NCBI RefSeq assembly: GCF_003425665.1
Contig: NZ_QQRQ01000016.1
Span: forward strand, 1 to 62,606
Length of the DNA stretch: 62,606 nucleotides
DNA from: Evtepia gabavorous
GTDB taxonomy: Bacteria; Bacillota; Clostridia; Oscillospirales; Oscillospiraceae
Reading direction: 5' to 3'
Positions 1-7,796 of the stretch are shown here, one piece after another; within the stretch, counting starts at the first letter, position 1, and every line of letters starts with the position of its first letter. The translations under genes and the position numbers were made by a program. A model generated the notes under the pieces. The model did not search any database. It saw nothing but the letters and a program-made list of their open reading frames with translations, and was not told where the DNA came from.

Positions 1-1
1 C

Positions 2-223
2 CTGTTCCGCCATGGCGTGGAAAAGGCACGACTCTACATGATGATTTTCTTTGTGGTCTTGCTGGCCCTGGTGGCCGCCTTGGCCGGCCTGGCTGGGGCG
101 GCGCTGCCCCAGGGCAGCATCCTCTTCCTTTTGGGCGCACCGGCAGCCCTGGTGTTGGCCCTGCTGCTCTGCCTGGCCTCGGTGCCTCTGTCCGTCCGGC
201 AGTATGTAAAACGGCTGGGGTAA
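2..223 (+). CDS. C-terminal part of an unidentified membrane protein
   Basis: The frame is open from the left edge of the window, so the true start is probably outside. An in-frame GTG lies at 17 but has no convincing ribosome binding site in front of it. The visible residues form two strongly hydrophobic segments, one beginning MMIFFVVLLALV and one beginning ILFLLGAPAALV, separated by a short Gly/Pro loop. The protein ends in a basic tail, RQYVKRLG, likely cytoplasmic. No family is recognisable from this fragment. It is followed by about 100 bases with no gene before the metNIQ promoter. Confidence 0.5.
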   Translation: MFRHGVEKARLYMMIFFVVLLALVAALAGLAGAALPQGSILFLLGAPAALVLALLLCLASVPLSVRQYVKRLG

Positions 224-329
224 CCCTTCCTTCCCCGCCTATGTTGGTACCAGCGGCACCCCCGATCTCGCCGTCGGCAGCCATCCATCCAATGGGACCG
301 CAGCCGTCCAACTGCGGGAAAATTAGTGC

Positions 330-358
330 TTGACAAGCCCTCTGTTTTGGTGTAAATT
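330..358 (+). promoter_or_regulatory. Sigma-A promoter of the metNIQ T-box transcript
   Basis: TTGACA (330-335) and TAAATT (353-358) are separated by 17 bases. Transcription would begin about 15 bases before the T-box stem I. Confidence 0.7.
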
Positions 359-374
359 GAAAGGCAACAATGAA

Positions 375-653
375 ACACCACAAAGGCAAGGAAGAGAAGA
401 GTACATCCTGTGCAAAGCAGCAGAGAGCCCCGGCCGGTGAAAAAGGGCGCGGCGTGCTGGATGGAAGATGGTCTCGGAGCCGCGCACCGACCGAAGGAGT
501 TTCCCCTTCGTTAGGCTGCGACGGGAGCGCCCGTCATCGCGCCGGGGGTGTGCTGGCACCCTTTAAGGCCGGCTCCGTGAGGGGCCGCGCGAACCAAGGT
601 GGTACCACGGCTGCATCAGTCGTCCTTGATGAACATCAAGGACGACTTTTTTG
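375..653 (+). promoter_or_regulatory. T-box leader (tRNA-Met sensing) with intrinsic terminator
   Basis: The T-box sequence AAGGTGGTACCACGG (596-610) is followed by a perfect 12-bp terminator hairpin (619-630 with 635-646) and six Ts. Upstream is a GC-rich stem I with the AGAGAG-type AG-bulge sequence near 423. The 3' side of the specifier loop reads GAAG-ATG-GTCTCGGAG, which places an ATG specifier at 468-470. That matches uncharged tRNA-Met and the methionine transporter downstream. Family knowledge says that binding of uncharged tRNA to the T-box bulge blocks the terminator and lets metNIQ be transcribed. The ATG specifier was assigned by eye. Confidence 0.9.
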
Positions 654-754
654 TTTGCTCCCATGGGAGCCATACACCCAGGATGCCGCCCAGACAGAAA
701 GAGTACATTCCCGCGCTCCCGGAGGGGAACGGGACAAGGTAAGGGGAGAGAATT

Positions 755-1768
755 GTGAGCCAACCCATCATTCAGATTCAGCATCTGAACAAAACCTTCG
801 GGACCGGCCCCACTGCGGTCCACGCCCTGGAGGACATCAACTTAGAGATTGAGGCGGGGGAGATCTTCGGCATCATCGGCCTGTCCGGGGCGGGAAAGTC
901 CACGTTAGTCCGGTGCATGAACCTGCTGGAGCGCCCCACCACCGGGTCTGTCCTGGTGGACGGCAAGGACCTGACCAAGCTGCGGGACAAGCAGCTGCGC
1001 CAGGCCCGGCAGGACATCAGCATGATTTTCCAGAGCTTCAACCTGCTCATGCAGCGCACCGCCCTGGACAACATCTGTTTCCCCCTGGAGCTCATCGGCA
1101 CCAAACGGGCCGACGCGGTGAAGCGAGCCCGGGAACTGCTGGAGCTGGTGGGCCTGGGCAACCGGGCCGACGCCTATCCCGCCCAGCTCTCCGGCGGCCA
1201 GAAGCAGCGGGTGGCCATCGCCCGGGCCCTGGCCACCAACCCCAAGGTCCTGCTGTGCGACGAGGCCACCTCCGCCCTGGACCCCACCACCACCCTGTCC
1301 ATCCTGGCGCTGCTGAAGGAGCTCAATGAGACCCTGGGCGTCACAGTGGTGGTCATCACCCACCAGATGAATGTCATTGAGGAGGTCTGCCACCGGGTGG
1401 CCATTCTGGACCACGGCGTGGTGGCGGAGGAGGGCACCGTGGCGGAGATCTTCTCCCAGCCCAAGACAGACATTGGCCGCCAGCTGGTCTACCCCAACGG
1501 GGTGCAGATCGACCGGCTGCCCCCCTCCCGGGTCATCCGTGTGGCCTTCAACGGCGGCTCCTCCTACGAGCCCCTCATCGCCTCCCTAGCCATTGACTGC
1601 GGGGTGAAGGTCAACATTCTGGGGGCAGACACCCGGAACATCGAGGGCAAGGCCTTCGGCACCATGCTCCTGGGCCTGCCCAAGGAGCCCGAGGAGGCCG
1701 CCAAGGCGCTGCGCTACATCCAGAGCCAGCCAGACATCACCGTAGAGGAGGTAACCGGCCATGCTTGA
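755..1768 (+). CDS. metN: Methionine ABC transporter, ATP-binding protein MetN
   Basis: This 337-aa ATPase powers high-affinity methionine import. Walker A is GLSGAGKST (residues 42-50), the ABC signature LSGGQ is at 145-149, and Walker B with DEATSALDP follows near 165. The C-terminal 80 or so residues are the NIL domain, which in this family binds methionine and causes trans-inhibition. The start is a GTG at 755, preceded by AAGGGGAGA. The gene overlaps metI by 8 bases. The T-box just upstream links expression to methionine starvation, which also separates it from other ABC ATPases. Confidence 0.96.
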   Translation: MSQPIIQIQHLNKTFGTGPTAVHALEDINLEIEAGEIFGIIGLSGAGKSTLVRCMNLLERPTTGSVLVDGKDLTKLRDKQLRQARQDISMIFQSFNLLMQRTALDNICFPLELIGTKRADAVKRARELLELVGLGNRADAYPAQLSGGQKQRVAIARALATNPKVLLCDEATSALDPTTTLSILALLKELNETLGVTVVVITHQMNVIEEVCHRVAILDHGVVAEEGTVAEIFSQPKTDIGRQLVYPNGVQIDRLPPSRVIRVAFNGGSSYEPLIASLAIDCGVKVNILGADTRNIEGKAFGTMLLGLPKEPEEAAKALRYIQSQPDITVEEVTGHA

Positions 1769-2441
1769 ATCCCTGTCCGCTTTCTGGGCCGAGTACGGCA
1801 CCCTGCTGCTGGAGGGCACCCGTGACACCTTGATTATGGTGGGCCTTTCCACCGTTTTTGCCTATCTCATCGGCCTGCCCTTGGGGGTTCTCCTGAGTAT
1901 CACCCAGCCCCATGGCATTTGGCCCCACAAATGGTTCAACCGGGTGCTGGGCTGGATCATCAACGTGGGCCGCTCCCTCCCCTTTATCATTTTGATGATC
2001 GCCATCATGGACTTCACCAAGCTCATTGTGGGCACCAAGATGGGGGTCCCCGGGGCCATTGTCCCCCTGGTGGTCTCCGCCGCCCCCTTTATCGCCCGTA
2101 TGGTGGAGACCTCCCTGGCCGAGGTGGACGCCGGTGTGGTGGAGGCCGCCCAATCCATGGGGGCCTCCCGGCTGCAGATCGTCTGGAAAGTCTATCTGCC
2201 TGAGGCAGTCCCCTCCCTGATCCTGGGGGCCTCCATCTCCATCATCACCATCTTGGGCTACACCGCCATCGCCGGCGCGGTGGGAGCCGGCGGTCTGGGC
2301 GACTTGGCCATCCGCTACGGCTATCAGCGGCGGGTTCCAGAGATGATGTGGGTGACCGTGATCTTCATCATCGTCTTGGTCCAGATCATCCAATCCCTGT
2401 TCAGTTGGCTGTCCACCAAGTTGGACAAGCGTCTGAGATAA
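1761..2441 (+). CDS. metI: Methionine ABC transporter permease MetI
   Basis: A 226-aa integral membrane protein with about five hydrophobic segments and a MetI-like permease core. The cytoplasmic coupling region EAAQSMGASRLQIVWKVYLP is the EAA loop that contacts MetN. Its ATG overlaps the end of metN, indicating translational coupling, and metQ follows after 35 bases. Family members form a dimer that carries methionine delivered by MetQ across the membrane. Confidence 0.96.
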   Translation: MLESLSAFWAEYGTLLLEGTRDTLIMVGLSTVFAYLIGLPLGVLLSITQPHGIWPHKWFNRVLGWIINVGRSLPFIILMIAIMDFTKLIVGTKMGVPGAIVPLVVSAAPFIARMVETSLAEVDAGVVEAAQSMGASRLQIVWKVYLPEAVPSLILGASISIITILGYTAIAGAVGAGGLGDLAIRYGYQRRVPEMMWVTVIFIIVLVQIIQSLFSWLSTKLDKRLR

Positions 2442-2476
2442 ATTCTTTCATTTTATTTTAAGGAGGAACCCATCCC

Positions 2477-3331
2477 ATGAAGAAGCTTCTTGCACTGGCC
2501 ATGGCGCTGACCCTGTGCCTGGGCCTGGCCGCCTGCGGCGGCACCCCCGCTGAGGACCCCGCCGATGAAAACACCCCTCAGACTGAGACATCCGGCGAAA
2601 CGGTTACCCTGAGGGTTGGCGCCACCCCTGCCCCCCACCAGGAGATTCTGGAGCAGGTCGTGGACACCCTGGCCGCCCAGGGCATCACCTTGGAGATTGT
2701 CCCTTACACCGACTATCTCACCCCCAACGTTGCTGTGGAGGAAGGGGAGGATGACGCTAACTTCTTCCAGCACATCACTTACATGGAAACCTATAACGCA
2801 GAAAACAACACCCACCTGGTGAACGCCGGCTCCATCCACTACGAGCCCATGGGCATCTACGCCGGCAAAACCACCTCTTTGGAAGAGATCCCCGACGGGG
2901 CTGTCATCGCCGTGCCCAATGATGCCACCAACGAGGGCCGTGCCCTGCTGCTGCTCCAGGACCTGGGCCTCATTGAGCTGAAGGAGGACGCGGGCCTGGA
3001 AGCCACCCCCAACGACATTACCTCCAATCCCAAGAACCTGGAGTTCAAGGAGCTGGAAGCCGCCATGCTGCCCCAGACCATTGAGGAAGTGGACCTGTCC
3101 ATCATCAACTCCAACTATGCCCTCCAGGCCGGTCTGAACCCCACCACCGATGCCCTGGCCTCCGAGGACCCCGAGTCCGATGCCGCCCAGGCCTACACCA
3201 ACATCATCGCGGTGAAGGAAGGCAACGAGAACAACGAGGCAATCAAGGCCCTGGTGGCCGCCCTCCAGTCCGATGAGGTCCGGGAGTTCATCGAGAGCAA
3301 CTACAACGGCTCTGTTCTGCCCATGTTCTAA
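2477..3331 (+). CDS. metQ: Methionine-binding lipoprotein MetQ (NlpA family)
   Basis: A 284-aa extracellular substrate-binding protein. The signal peptide is a KK start and hydrophobic core ending in the lipobox LAAC, with the lipidated cysteine at residue 20, then an acidic Pro-rich linker. The mature part has the NlpA-family order: RVGATPAPHQEILEQV near the N-terminus and FFQHITYMETYN in the middle. AAGGAGG lies 10 bases before the ATG. As third gene of the T-box operon it supplies methionine to MetIN. A strong terminator follows. Confidence 0.95.
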   Translation: MKKLLALAMALTLCLGLAACGGTPAEDPADENTPQTETSGETVTLRVGATPAPHQEILEQVVDTLAAQGITLEIVPYTDYLTPNVAVEEGEDDANFFQHITYMETYNAENNTHLVNAGSIHYEPMGIYAGKTTSLEEIPDGAVIAVPNDATNEGRALLLLQDLGLIELKEDAGLEATPNDITSNPKNLEFKELEAAMLPQTIEEVDLSIINSNYALQAGLNPTTDALASEDPESDAAQAYTNIIAVKEGNENNEAIKALVAALQSDEVREFIESNYNGSVLPMF

Positions 3332-3380
3332 GGAGGATTTTCCACATTTCCCATCCTCTTCCATATCGAAGGAAACCAAG

Positions 3381-3413
3381 AGAGGAGGCGCCAAAAGCGC
3401 CTCCTCTCTTTTG
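3381..3413 (+). terminator. metNIQ operon terminator
   Basis: A perfect 11-bp stem (3381-3391 with 3397-3407) with a 5-nt loop is followed by TCTTTT. Confidence 0.9.
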
Positions 3414-3426
3414 TCCAATTCGACCA

Positions 3427-3454
3427 TTGACAGATTATTTTATTGCTATACAAT
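3427..3454 (+). promoter_or_regulatory. Promoter of the MATE exporter gene
   Basis: TTGACA (3427-3432), 16 bases, TACAAT (3449-3454), about 55 bases before the start codon. Confidence 0.6.
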
Positions 3455-3508
3455 ATAGATTTGCTATGTAATTGTTATTTTTTTGTGGAAAAATGAGGAA
3501 AGTGAACT

Positions 3509-4894
3509 ATGCAGAACAACAACCCTTCCAACACGCCCGCAGAAAACAAGATGGGCGTCCAGCCTGTGGGGCGGCTGCTGGCCGGCATGGCTGTCCCCAT
3601 GATGATCTCCATGCTGGTCCAGGCCCTGTACAATGTGGTAGACAGCATTTTCGTCTCCCGGCTCAGTGAGAACGCCTTGACCGCAGTCTCCTTGGCCTTT
3701 CCCCTGCAAAACCTGATGATCGCCGTCTGCGCGGGCACCACCGTGGGCATGAACGCCCTGCTCTCCCGGTCCCTGGGCGCAAAAGAGCAGGACAAAGCGG
3801 ACCAGGCCGCCAACACCGGCATCTTTCTGGCTCTGTGCTCCTTCGTTCTCTTCTGCGTCATTGGGGTATTTTTCTCCCGCACCTTCTTCCAGCTCCAGAC
3901 CGACGTAACGGAGATTGTATCCTCCGGCACCATCTACGCCCAAATCTGCCTGGGCTGCTCCATCGGCATCTTCTGCCAGTTCACCTTTGAGCGGCTGCTG
4001 CAATCCACCGGCCGCACCCACCTGTCCATGTGTACCCAGCTTCTGGGCGCCCTGACCAACATCATCCTGGACCCCATCCTTATCTTCGGTCTTTTCGGCG
4101 CCCCTCGCCTGGGTGTGGCCGGCGCCGCGGTGGCCACGGTCACCGGGCAGTGTGTGGCTGCGGTGGCCGCGCTCATTATGAACCTCAAGTGCAACCCGGA
4201 CATTCACATCGTCCCCCGTAAAATCCGCTTTCATGGACCCACGGTAAAAAACATCTACCGCATCGGCTTCCCCTCCATTGTCATGCAGTGCATTGGCTCG
4301 GTGATGGTCTTCGGGGTCAACCGAATCCTCATCTCCTTCACCACCACCGCCACCGCTGTGTTTGGCGCCTACTTCAAGCTCCAGAGCTTTATCTTCATGC
4401 CGGTCTTCGGACTGAACAACGGCATGGTGCCCATTGTCGCCTACAACTACGGGGCCAAGAAGCCCGACCGGGTAAAGAAAACCATCAAACTGGCCATTTT
4501 CTCCGCGGTGGCTATTATGGCCGTGGGCCTGGCCGCCTTTGAACTGGCCCCTGGGGCCCTGCTCTCCCTCTTCGACGCCTCGGAAAACATGCTGGCCATC
4601 GGCACCCCGGCCCTGCGGATCATCGCCCTCTCCTTCGTGCTGGCAGGCTTCTGCATCATCTCCATGTCGGTGTGCCAGGCCATCGGCAACCCCATATACA
4701 GCCTGGTGGTCTCCGTCTGCCGTCAGCTGGTGGTCCTGCTCCCGGTGGCGTGGCTGCTGTCCCAGACGGGCAACCTTACCCTGGTCTGGCTGGCCTTCCC
4801 CATCGCCGAGCTCATGTCCCTGACCCTCAGCGCCATCTTCCTGCGCAAAACCCTTCGCATGGCCGAGCGCGCCATGACCCAGTCCGCCTCCTAA
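3509..4894 (+). CDS. MATE family efflux transporter
   Basis: A 461-aa polytopic protein of normal MATE length, predicted to have 12 membrane helices in two six-helix bundles. Family hallmarks include VPMMISMLVQALYNVVDSIF in helices 1-2 and the matching second-half stretch GFPSIVMQC. MATE proteins export drugs or metabolites in exchange for H+ or Na+; the substrate cannot be read from sequence. The ATG has GAGGAAAG 9 bases upstream. The gene has its own promoter and terminator, so it is monocistronic. Confidence 0.92.
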   Translation: MQNNNPSNTPAENKMGVQPVGRLLAGMAVPMMISMLVQALYNVVDSIFVSRLSENALTAVSLAFPLQNLMIAVCAGTTVGMNALLSRSLGAKEQDKADQAANTGIFLALCSFVLFCVIGVFFSRTFFQLQTDVTEIVSSGTIYAQICLGCSIGIFCQFTFERLLQSTGRTHLSMCTQLLGALTNIILDPILIFGLFGAPRLGVAGAAVATVTGQCVAAVAALIMNLKCNPDIHIVPRKIRFHGPTVKNIYRIGFPSIVMQCIGSVMVFGVNRILISFTTTATAVFGAYFKLQSFIFMPVFGLNNGMVPIVAYNYGAKKPDRVKKTIKLAIFSAVAIMAVGLAAFELAPGALLSLFDASENMLAIGTPALRIIALSFVLAGFCIISMSVCQAIGNPIYSLVVSVCRQLVVLLPVAWLLSQTGNLTLVWLAFPIAELMSLTLSAIFLRKTLRMAERAMTQSAS

Positions 4895-4897
4895 CCC

Positions 4898-4937
4898 ACC
4901 GCCCCTGTCTTTGACCGTAAAGATGGGGGCGGTTTTC
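4898..4937 (+). terminator. Terminator of the MATE gene
   Basis: A hairpin pairing ACCGCCCC-TCTTT with AAAGA-GGGGCGGT is followed by TTTTCTT. Confidence 0.75.
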
Positions 4938-5008
4938 TTGGCCGTAGCTCCGGCAGCCGTCTCCCGTCGCTCTACTGCTGGTTTCCCACCGCCTCGACCT
5001 CTCGTCGG

Positions 5009-5037
5009 TTGCCATTTTCCCCGCCTTCTGCTATGCT
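5009..5037 (+). promoter_or_regulatory. Putative promoter of the XRE membrane regulator
   Basis: TTGCCA (5009-5014), 17 bases, TATGCT (5032-5037). The -35 is imperfect. Confidence 0.45.
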
Positions 5038-5067
5038 ATGGACACACAAAACAAAGGTGGTGCCTCC

Positions 5068-5904
5068 ATGAAGGATTCTTCCCTCGGCAGCTTTCTCCAG
5101 CAGCTGCGCAAAGAGAACCAGTTGACCCAAAAAGAGCTGGCCAGTCAGCTGCATGTCACCGACAAGGCGGTGAGCAAGTGGGAGCGGGACCTGAGCGCCC
5201 CGGACATCTCCCTCTTGATCCCACTGGCACAGATTTTAGGGGTCTCTACCACAGAGCTCCTCCAGGGCCGGCGGATGGCCGATCCACCCCAAGCGGAGAC
5301 TGAAAGCAGCGTGGCGGAAGCACTCCGCTACTCCGACAGACAGGTCCGGCACCGCTTGCGGCGGCTCTGGGCCCACGCCCTGCTTCTCTTCTCCGCCCTG
5401 TGTCTGCTGGCAGCCGGCATCTGCCTGCTGTGTGATTTCTGTCTTTCTGGACGTCTCTCCTGGTCCCTGATCGTTCTGCTCTCCTTGGCGCTGGCCTGGG
5501 TTGTCACCGTCCCCCTGTTCCAGGCAAAGGTCCATCGGGTGCGCGCCTGCTTTCTGGCCCTCTCCCTGGCGCTGATTCCCTACCTGTTGGGTCTATGGAC
5601 TCTGCTTCCCCTTCCACTGCCCTTCACCCTCGCCACGGCGGCGGTGTCTCTGGCTGGTCTCTGGGCGGCGTACGGCGTTTGCCGAAAGCTCCGCCACCGT
5701 CCGTGGCGGGCCGCTGGAGCCGTTCTCCTGCTCACCATTCCCGTAAGTTTCCTCATCGACTCCCTGTTTCCCGCCCTGCTGTCCCCGCCTGTCCAGGCCT
5801 TTCCCACCCCGGAGGCAGGGTTCTCCGCCCTGACCACCCTCCTTTTGGCGCTGGCCTGCCTTGGCATTGACTACGCCCGGACACATCATACCCCGCCCGC
5901 ATAA
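5068..5904 (+). CDS. XRE-family regulator with a C-terminal multi-helix membrane domain
   Basis: A 278-aa protein. Residues 5-62 form a Cro/CI helix-turn-helix: LRKENQLTQKELASQLHVTD then KAVSKWERDLSAPDISLL. After a short linker, residues about 105-275 hold roughly six hydrophobic segments. The architecture suggests a membrane-tethered regulator; ligand and targets are unknown. I chose the ATG at 5068 because AAAGGTGG sits 8 bases before it. The in-frame upstream ATG at 5038 overlaps the predicted promoter. The gene converges on the carbonic anhydrase gene. Confidence 0.8.
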   Translation: MKDSSLGSFLQQLRKENQLTQKELASQLHVTDKAVSKWERDLSAPDISLLIPLAQILGVSTTELLQGRRMADPPQAETESSVAEALRYSDRQVRHRLRRLWAHALLLFSALCLLAAGICLLCDFCLSGRLSWSLIVLLSLALAWVVTVPLFQAKVHRVRACFLALSLALIPYLLGLWTLLPLPLPFTLATAAVSLAGLWAAYGVCRKLRHRPWRAAGAVLLLTIPVSFLIDSLFPALLSPPVQAFPTPEAGFSALTTLLLALACLGIDYARTHHTPPA

Positions 5905-5912
5905 AAGAACAA

Positions 5913-5942
5913 GCGCCCTGCCTGGCAAACCAGGCAGGGCGC
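5913..5942. terminator. Bidirectional terminator between convergent genes
   Basis: A perfect 13-bp stem (5913-5925 with 5930-5942) with loop CAAA. The minus-strand side is followed by TTGTTCTTTT, so it best serves the carbonic anhydrase transcript. Confidence 0.75.
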
Positions 5943-5975
5943 TCGCTCCTTCATGGCACCCCCATGGGCAGCAGA

Positions 5976-6524
5976 TCACCCCTTGCACACCGTGGAGAGC
6001 TCTCCTGTCTCGGTGTCGATGACATACCCTCCAATCCGGACATCCCGGGGCATGAGGGGGTGGTTGCGGATGGTGTTCACCGTGTCGGTCACCGACTGTT
6101 CCACGGTGTCAAAGCCCGCCAGCCAGCGTTCAAAGTCGATGCCGCAGTATTTCATCAGGTCAATGGACGCCTGGGAAACCCCCCGCTGCTTCATGTGGGC
6201 GATCATGCTCTCACTGTCGATGTGCTGCACCCCGCAGTCTGTGTGTCCGATGACCATGATTTCCTCCACGCCCAGCTCAATGATGGCCACCAGCAGGGAG
6301 CGAATCACACTGCCAAAGGGATTGGTCACCACCCCGCCGGCGTTCTTGATGATTTTCACGTCTCCGTTCCGCAGGCCCAGCGCCGCGGGGAGGAGCTCCA
6401 CCAGCCGGGTATCCATACAGGTCAAAATGGCAATCTTCTTGTTGGGATATTTGCTGGCGGCATACTGTTCATACCGCTTCTCCTCCACAAATTTTCGATT
6501 GTATGCCAGCAGTTCCTCAATCAT
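5976..6524 (-). CDS. Beta-class carbonic anhydrase
   Basis: A 182-aa enzyme that interconverts CO2 and bicarbonate in the cytoplasm. The zinc site is complete: C36-x-D38-x-R40 (CMDTR) and H94-x-x-C97 (HTDC). The NAGG stretch of beta-CAs follows the first motif. Length fits the short clade common in Firmicutes. The gene starts 15 bases after the stop of the 114-aa gene at 6540-6884, so the two are probably co-transcribed. It may supply bicarbonate for carboxylation reactions, which is inference. Confidence 0.94.
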   Translation of the reverse strand: MIEELLAYNRKFVEEKRYEQYAASKYPNKKIAILTCMDTRLVELLPAALGLRNGDVKIIKNAGGVVTNPFGSVIRSLLVAIIELGVEEIMVIGHTDCGVQHIDSESMIAHMKQRGVSQASIDLMKYCGIDFERWLAGFDTVEQSVTDTVNTIRNHPLMPRDVRIGGYVIDTETGELSTVCKG

Positions 6525-6539
6525 AGCAGCCTTCTCCTT

Positions 6540-6884
6540 TCATCGCACAGGGGTGTACTGGATCACCGCCTCCTCTTCCGTGGCCTCCAGCTTAAAGATC
6601 ACAGGCCGCAACCCATCGTTGCAGCTGCAGATGGCCACACCAGGCCGTCCAATCCAGTCCCCATAGTAAAATAAGCCCTCTCCCGCCCCATGGGCCAGGG
6701 CAAAAACATACTGATACATGGCTTTCCATGCCTCGTCACACAGGCCCTCGGGCTTGGCATAGTCCCCATAAAAGACCTGCCCCGCCCGCAGCATGGGACA
6801 TGGCCCCAGGCCGTCCGCACCGTACTCCCTAGCCAGTTCCTCGTCCAGGGTGGTCTTCAGCACGGTGATCTTCACTTTCTTCAT
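6540..6884 (-). CDS. Conserved small protein, TIGR04076-like
   Basis: A 114-aa protein beginning MKKVKITVLK. It has a CPMLRAGQ segment, WKAMYQYVFAL, and a closing Cys-containing DG.RPVIFKLE strand, the pattern of the TIGR04076 family, whose function is unknown. Starts at 6890 and 6884 are both possible. AAGGAGG directly abuts the first, so 6884, with a 6-base spacing, is the better start. It precedes carbonic anhydrase in a likely two-gene operon. Confidence 0.75.
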   Translation of the reverse strand: MKKVKITVLKTTLDEELAREYGADGLGPCPMLRAGQVFYGDYAKPEGLCDEAWKAMYQYVFALAHGAGEGLFYYGDWIGRPGVAICSCNDGLRPVIFKLEATEEEAVIQYTPVR

Positions 6885-6939
6885 CTGCATCCTCCTTCCT
6901 GGGGCGCTTCCACAGGGACACTTCCTCCCGCCCACTCCC

Positions 6940-6978
6940 CTGAAAAAAGGGACGCCAATCATCCCTGACTGGCGCCCG
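6940..6978 (-). terminator. Terminator downstream of the 119-aa gene
   Basis: Read on the minus strand, GGGCGCCAGT pairs with ATTGGCGTCCC and is followed by TTTTTT. Confidence 0.75.
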
Positions 6979-6997
6979 GTTCCCTGTTGTACTTCTC

Positions 6998-7357
6998 TTA
7001 CTTCAGCAGGAGGTCCTTTTTCTCCAGAATTGCCGCTGCCGCCGCGCAGGCCGGGCAGTCACAATACTTGGCGCCAGCGGCCTTGATCTCCCGCCCATGG
7101 GCCGCCACCCCGGGCGCCGCTTCCGCGCCAAACACCTGGCGCCCCTCGTCGGACTCGGCAAAGGCGATCAGCTGGTCCACAGTGACCAGATCCTCCTCCA
7201 GCTCCTGTACATACTTTCGGGTCTCTTCCGCCTCCCGGTCGGTTCCAAGGGCAGCCAGCCAAGCTTGGGCCGCCTCTTTGGCCTCCCCGCTGCAGGAAAA
7301 AGCCTCCATCAGCCGGTGGGTTTGCTCCACCACATAATCCCGTACGGTTTGATCCAT
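6998..7357 (-). CDS. Conserved hypothetical protein with CxCxxC motif
   Basis: A 119-aa, mostly helical protein. The visible features are Cys22 in SCS and a clustered C99-D-C-P-A-C104 near the C-terminus, followed by a short alanine-rich helix. Similar clostridial proteins are sometimes labelled Hsp90-like, but nothing here resembles an Hsp90 ATPase fold. The cysteine cluster could bind metal or be redox active, which is inference. The start at 7357 has a GAAGGCGG Shine-Dalgarno sequence. The gene has its own terminator. Confidence 0.65.
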   Translation of the reverse strand: MDQTVRDYVVEQTHRLMEAFSCSGEAKEAAQAWLAALGTDREAEETRKYVQELEEDLVTVDQLIAFAESDEGRQVFGAEAAPGVAAHGREIKAAGAKYCDCPACAAAAAILEKKDLLLK

Positions 7358-7547
7358 GGTAATCCGCCTTCTTTCTTTGAAAATGATACCTATTTTACCA
7401 CACTCCTCCCACCGTTGCAACGCCAGAAATCGTCTGCTTCCTCTTGATTCGGCACACGTTCTCTGCTACAATAGGGGCCATCTTTCCCAACCTGGTGTGC
7501 AGGATTGCTGGCCCGTTCCCTTTGCCGAACCGCCTGAAATTTTCCTC

Positions 7548-7576
7548 TTGACATTGTTCCCGGCACACCATATAAT
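7548..7576 (+). promoter_or_regulatory. Consensus sigma-A promoter of the P-type ATPase leader
   Basis: TTGACA (7548-7553), exactly 17 bases, TATAAT (7571-7576). Both hexamers match consensus. The start codon of the ATPase is about 215 bases downstream, so a long leader is made. Confidence 0.85.
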
Positions 7577-7616
7577 GGAAGAGAAGTATTTTTAAGGAAG
7601 GATTGTGCCGCCTGCC

Positions 7617-7676
7617 ATGGACGACAGCGACAACAGCGACGCCAACCAGTTTTTGCATCATTTCTATGGAATGTGA
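7617..7676 (+). CDS. Putative 19-residue leader peptide upstream of the ATPase
   Basis: Between the promoter and the attenuator hairpin lies an ORF reading MDDSDNSDANQFLHHFYGM and then TGA. An in-frame GTG at 7605 would add four residues, and AAGGAAGG at 7594-7601 fits that GTG (3-base gap) rather than the ATG. The run of Asp/Ser/Asn and the two adjacent His are unusual for chance sequence. No homology can be claimed; it may simply be part of a structured leader RNA. Confidence 0.35.
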   Translation: MDDSDNSDANQFLHHFYGM

Positions 7677-7680
7677 CCGA

Positions 7681-7720
7681 GCATAACCCACGCCCTTCGG
7701 GTGGTGGGCTATGCTTTTTT
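7681..7720 (+). terminator. Attenuator hairpin in the ATPase leader
   Basis: GCATA/TATGC and CCCA/TGGG stems with one mismatch are capped by CCC-TTC-GGG and followed by six Ts (7715-7720). It lies 7 bases after the leader ORF stop and 77 bases before the ATPase ATG. No second promoter is visible in between. Confidence 0.75.
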
Positions 7721-7796
7721 GTTCTTTTGTCTGGCCTCCGCCGCAAGGCGGTCAGAATATGAAATCTCAAACAACGAAAGGAGTGGTGGATCCAAC

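Noticed and set aside
7583-7720. yybP-ykoY manganese riboswitch before the ATPase
   Set aside because: The conserved GGGGAGUAG-type core and the paired partner sequences are not found; only the terminator fits.
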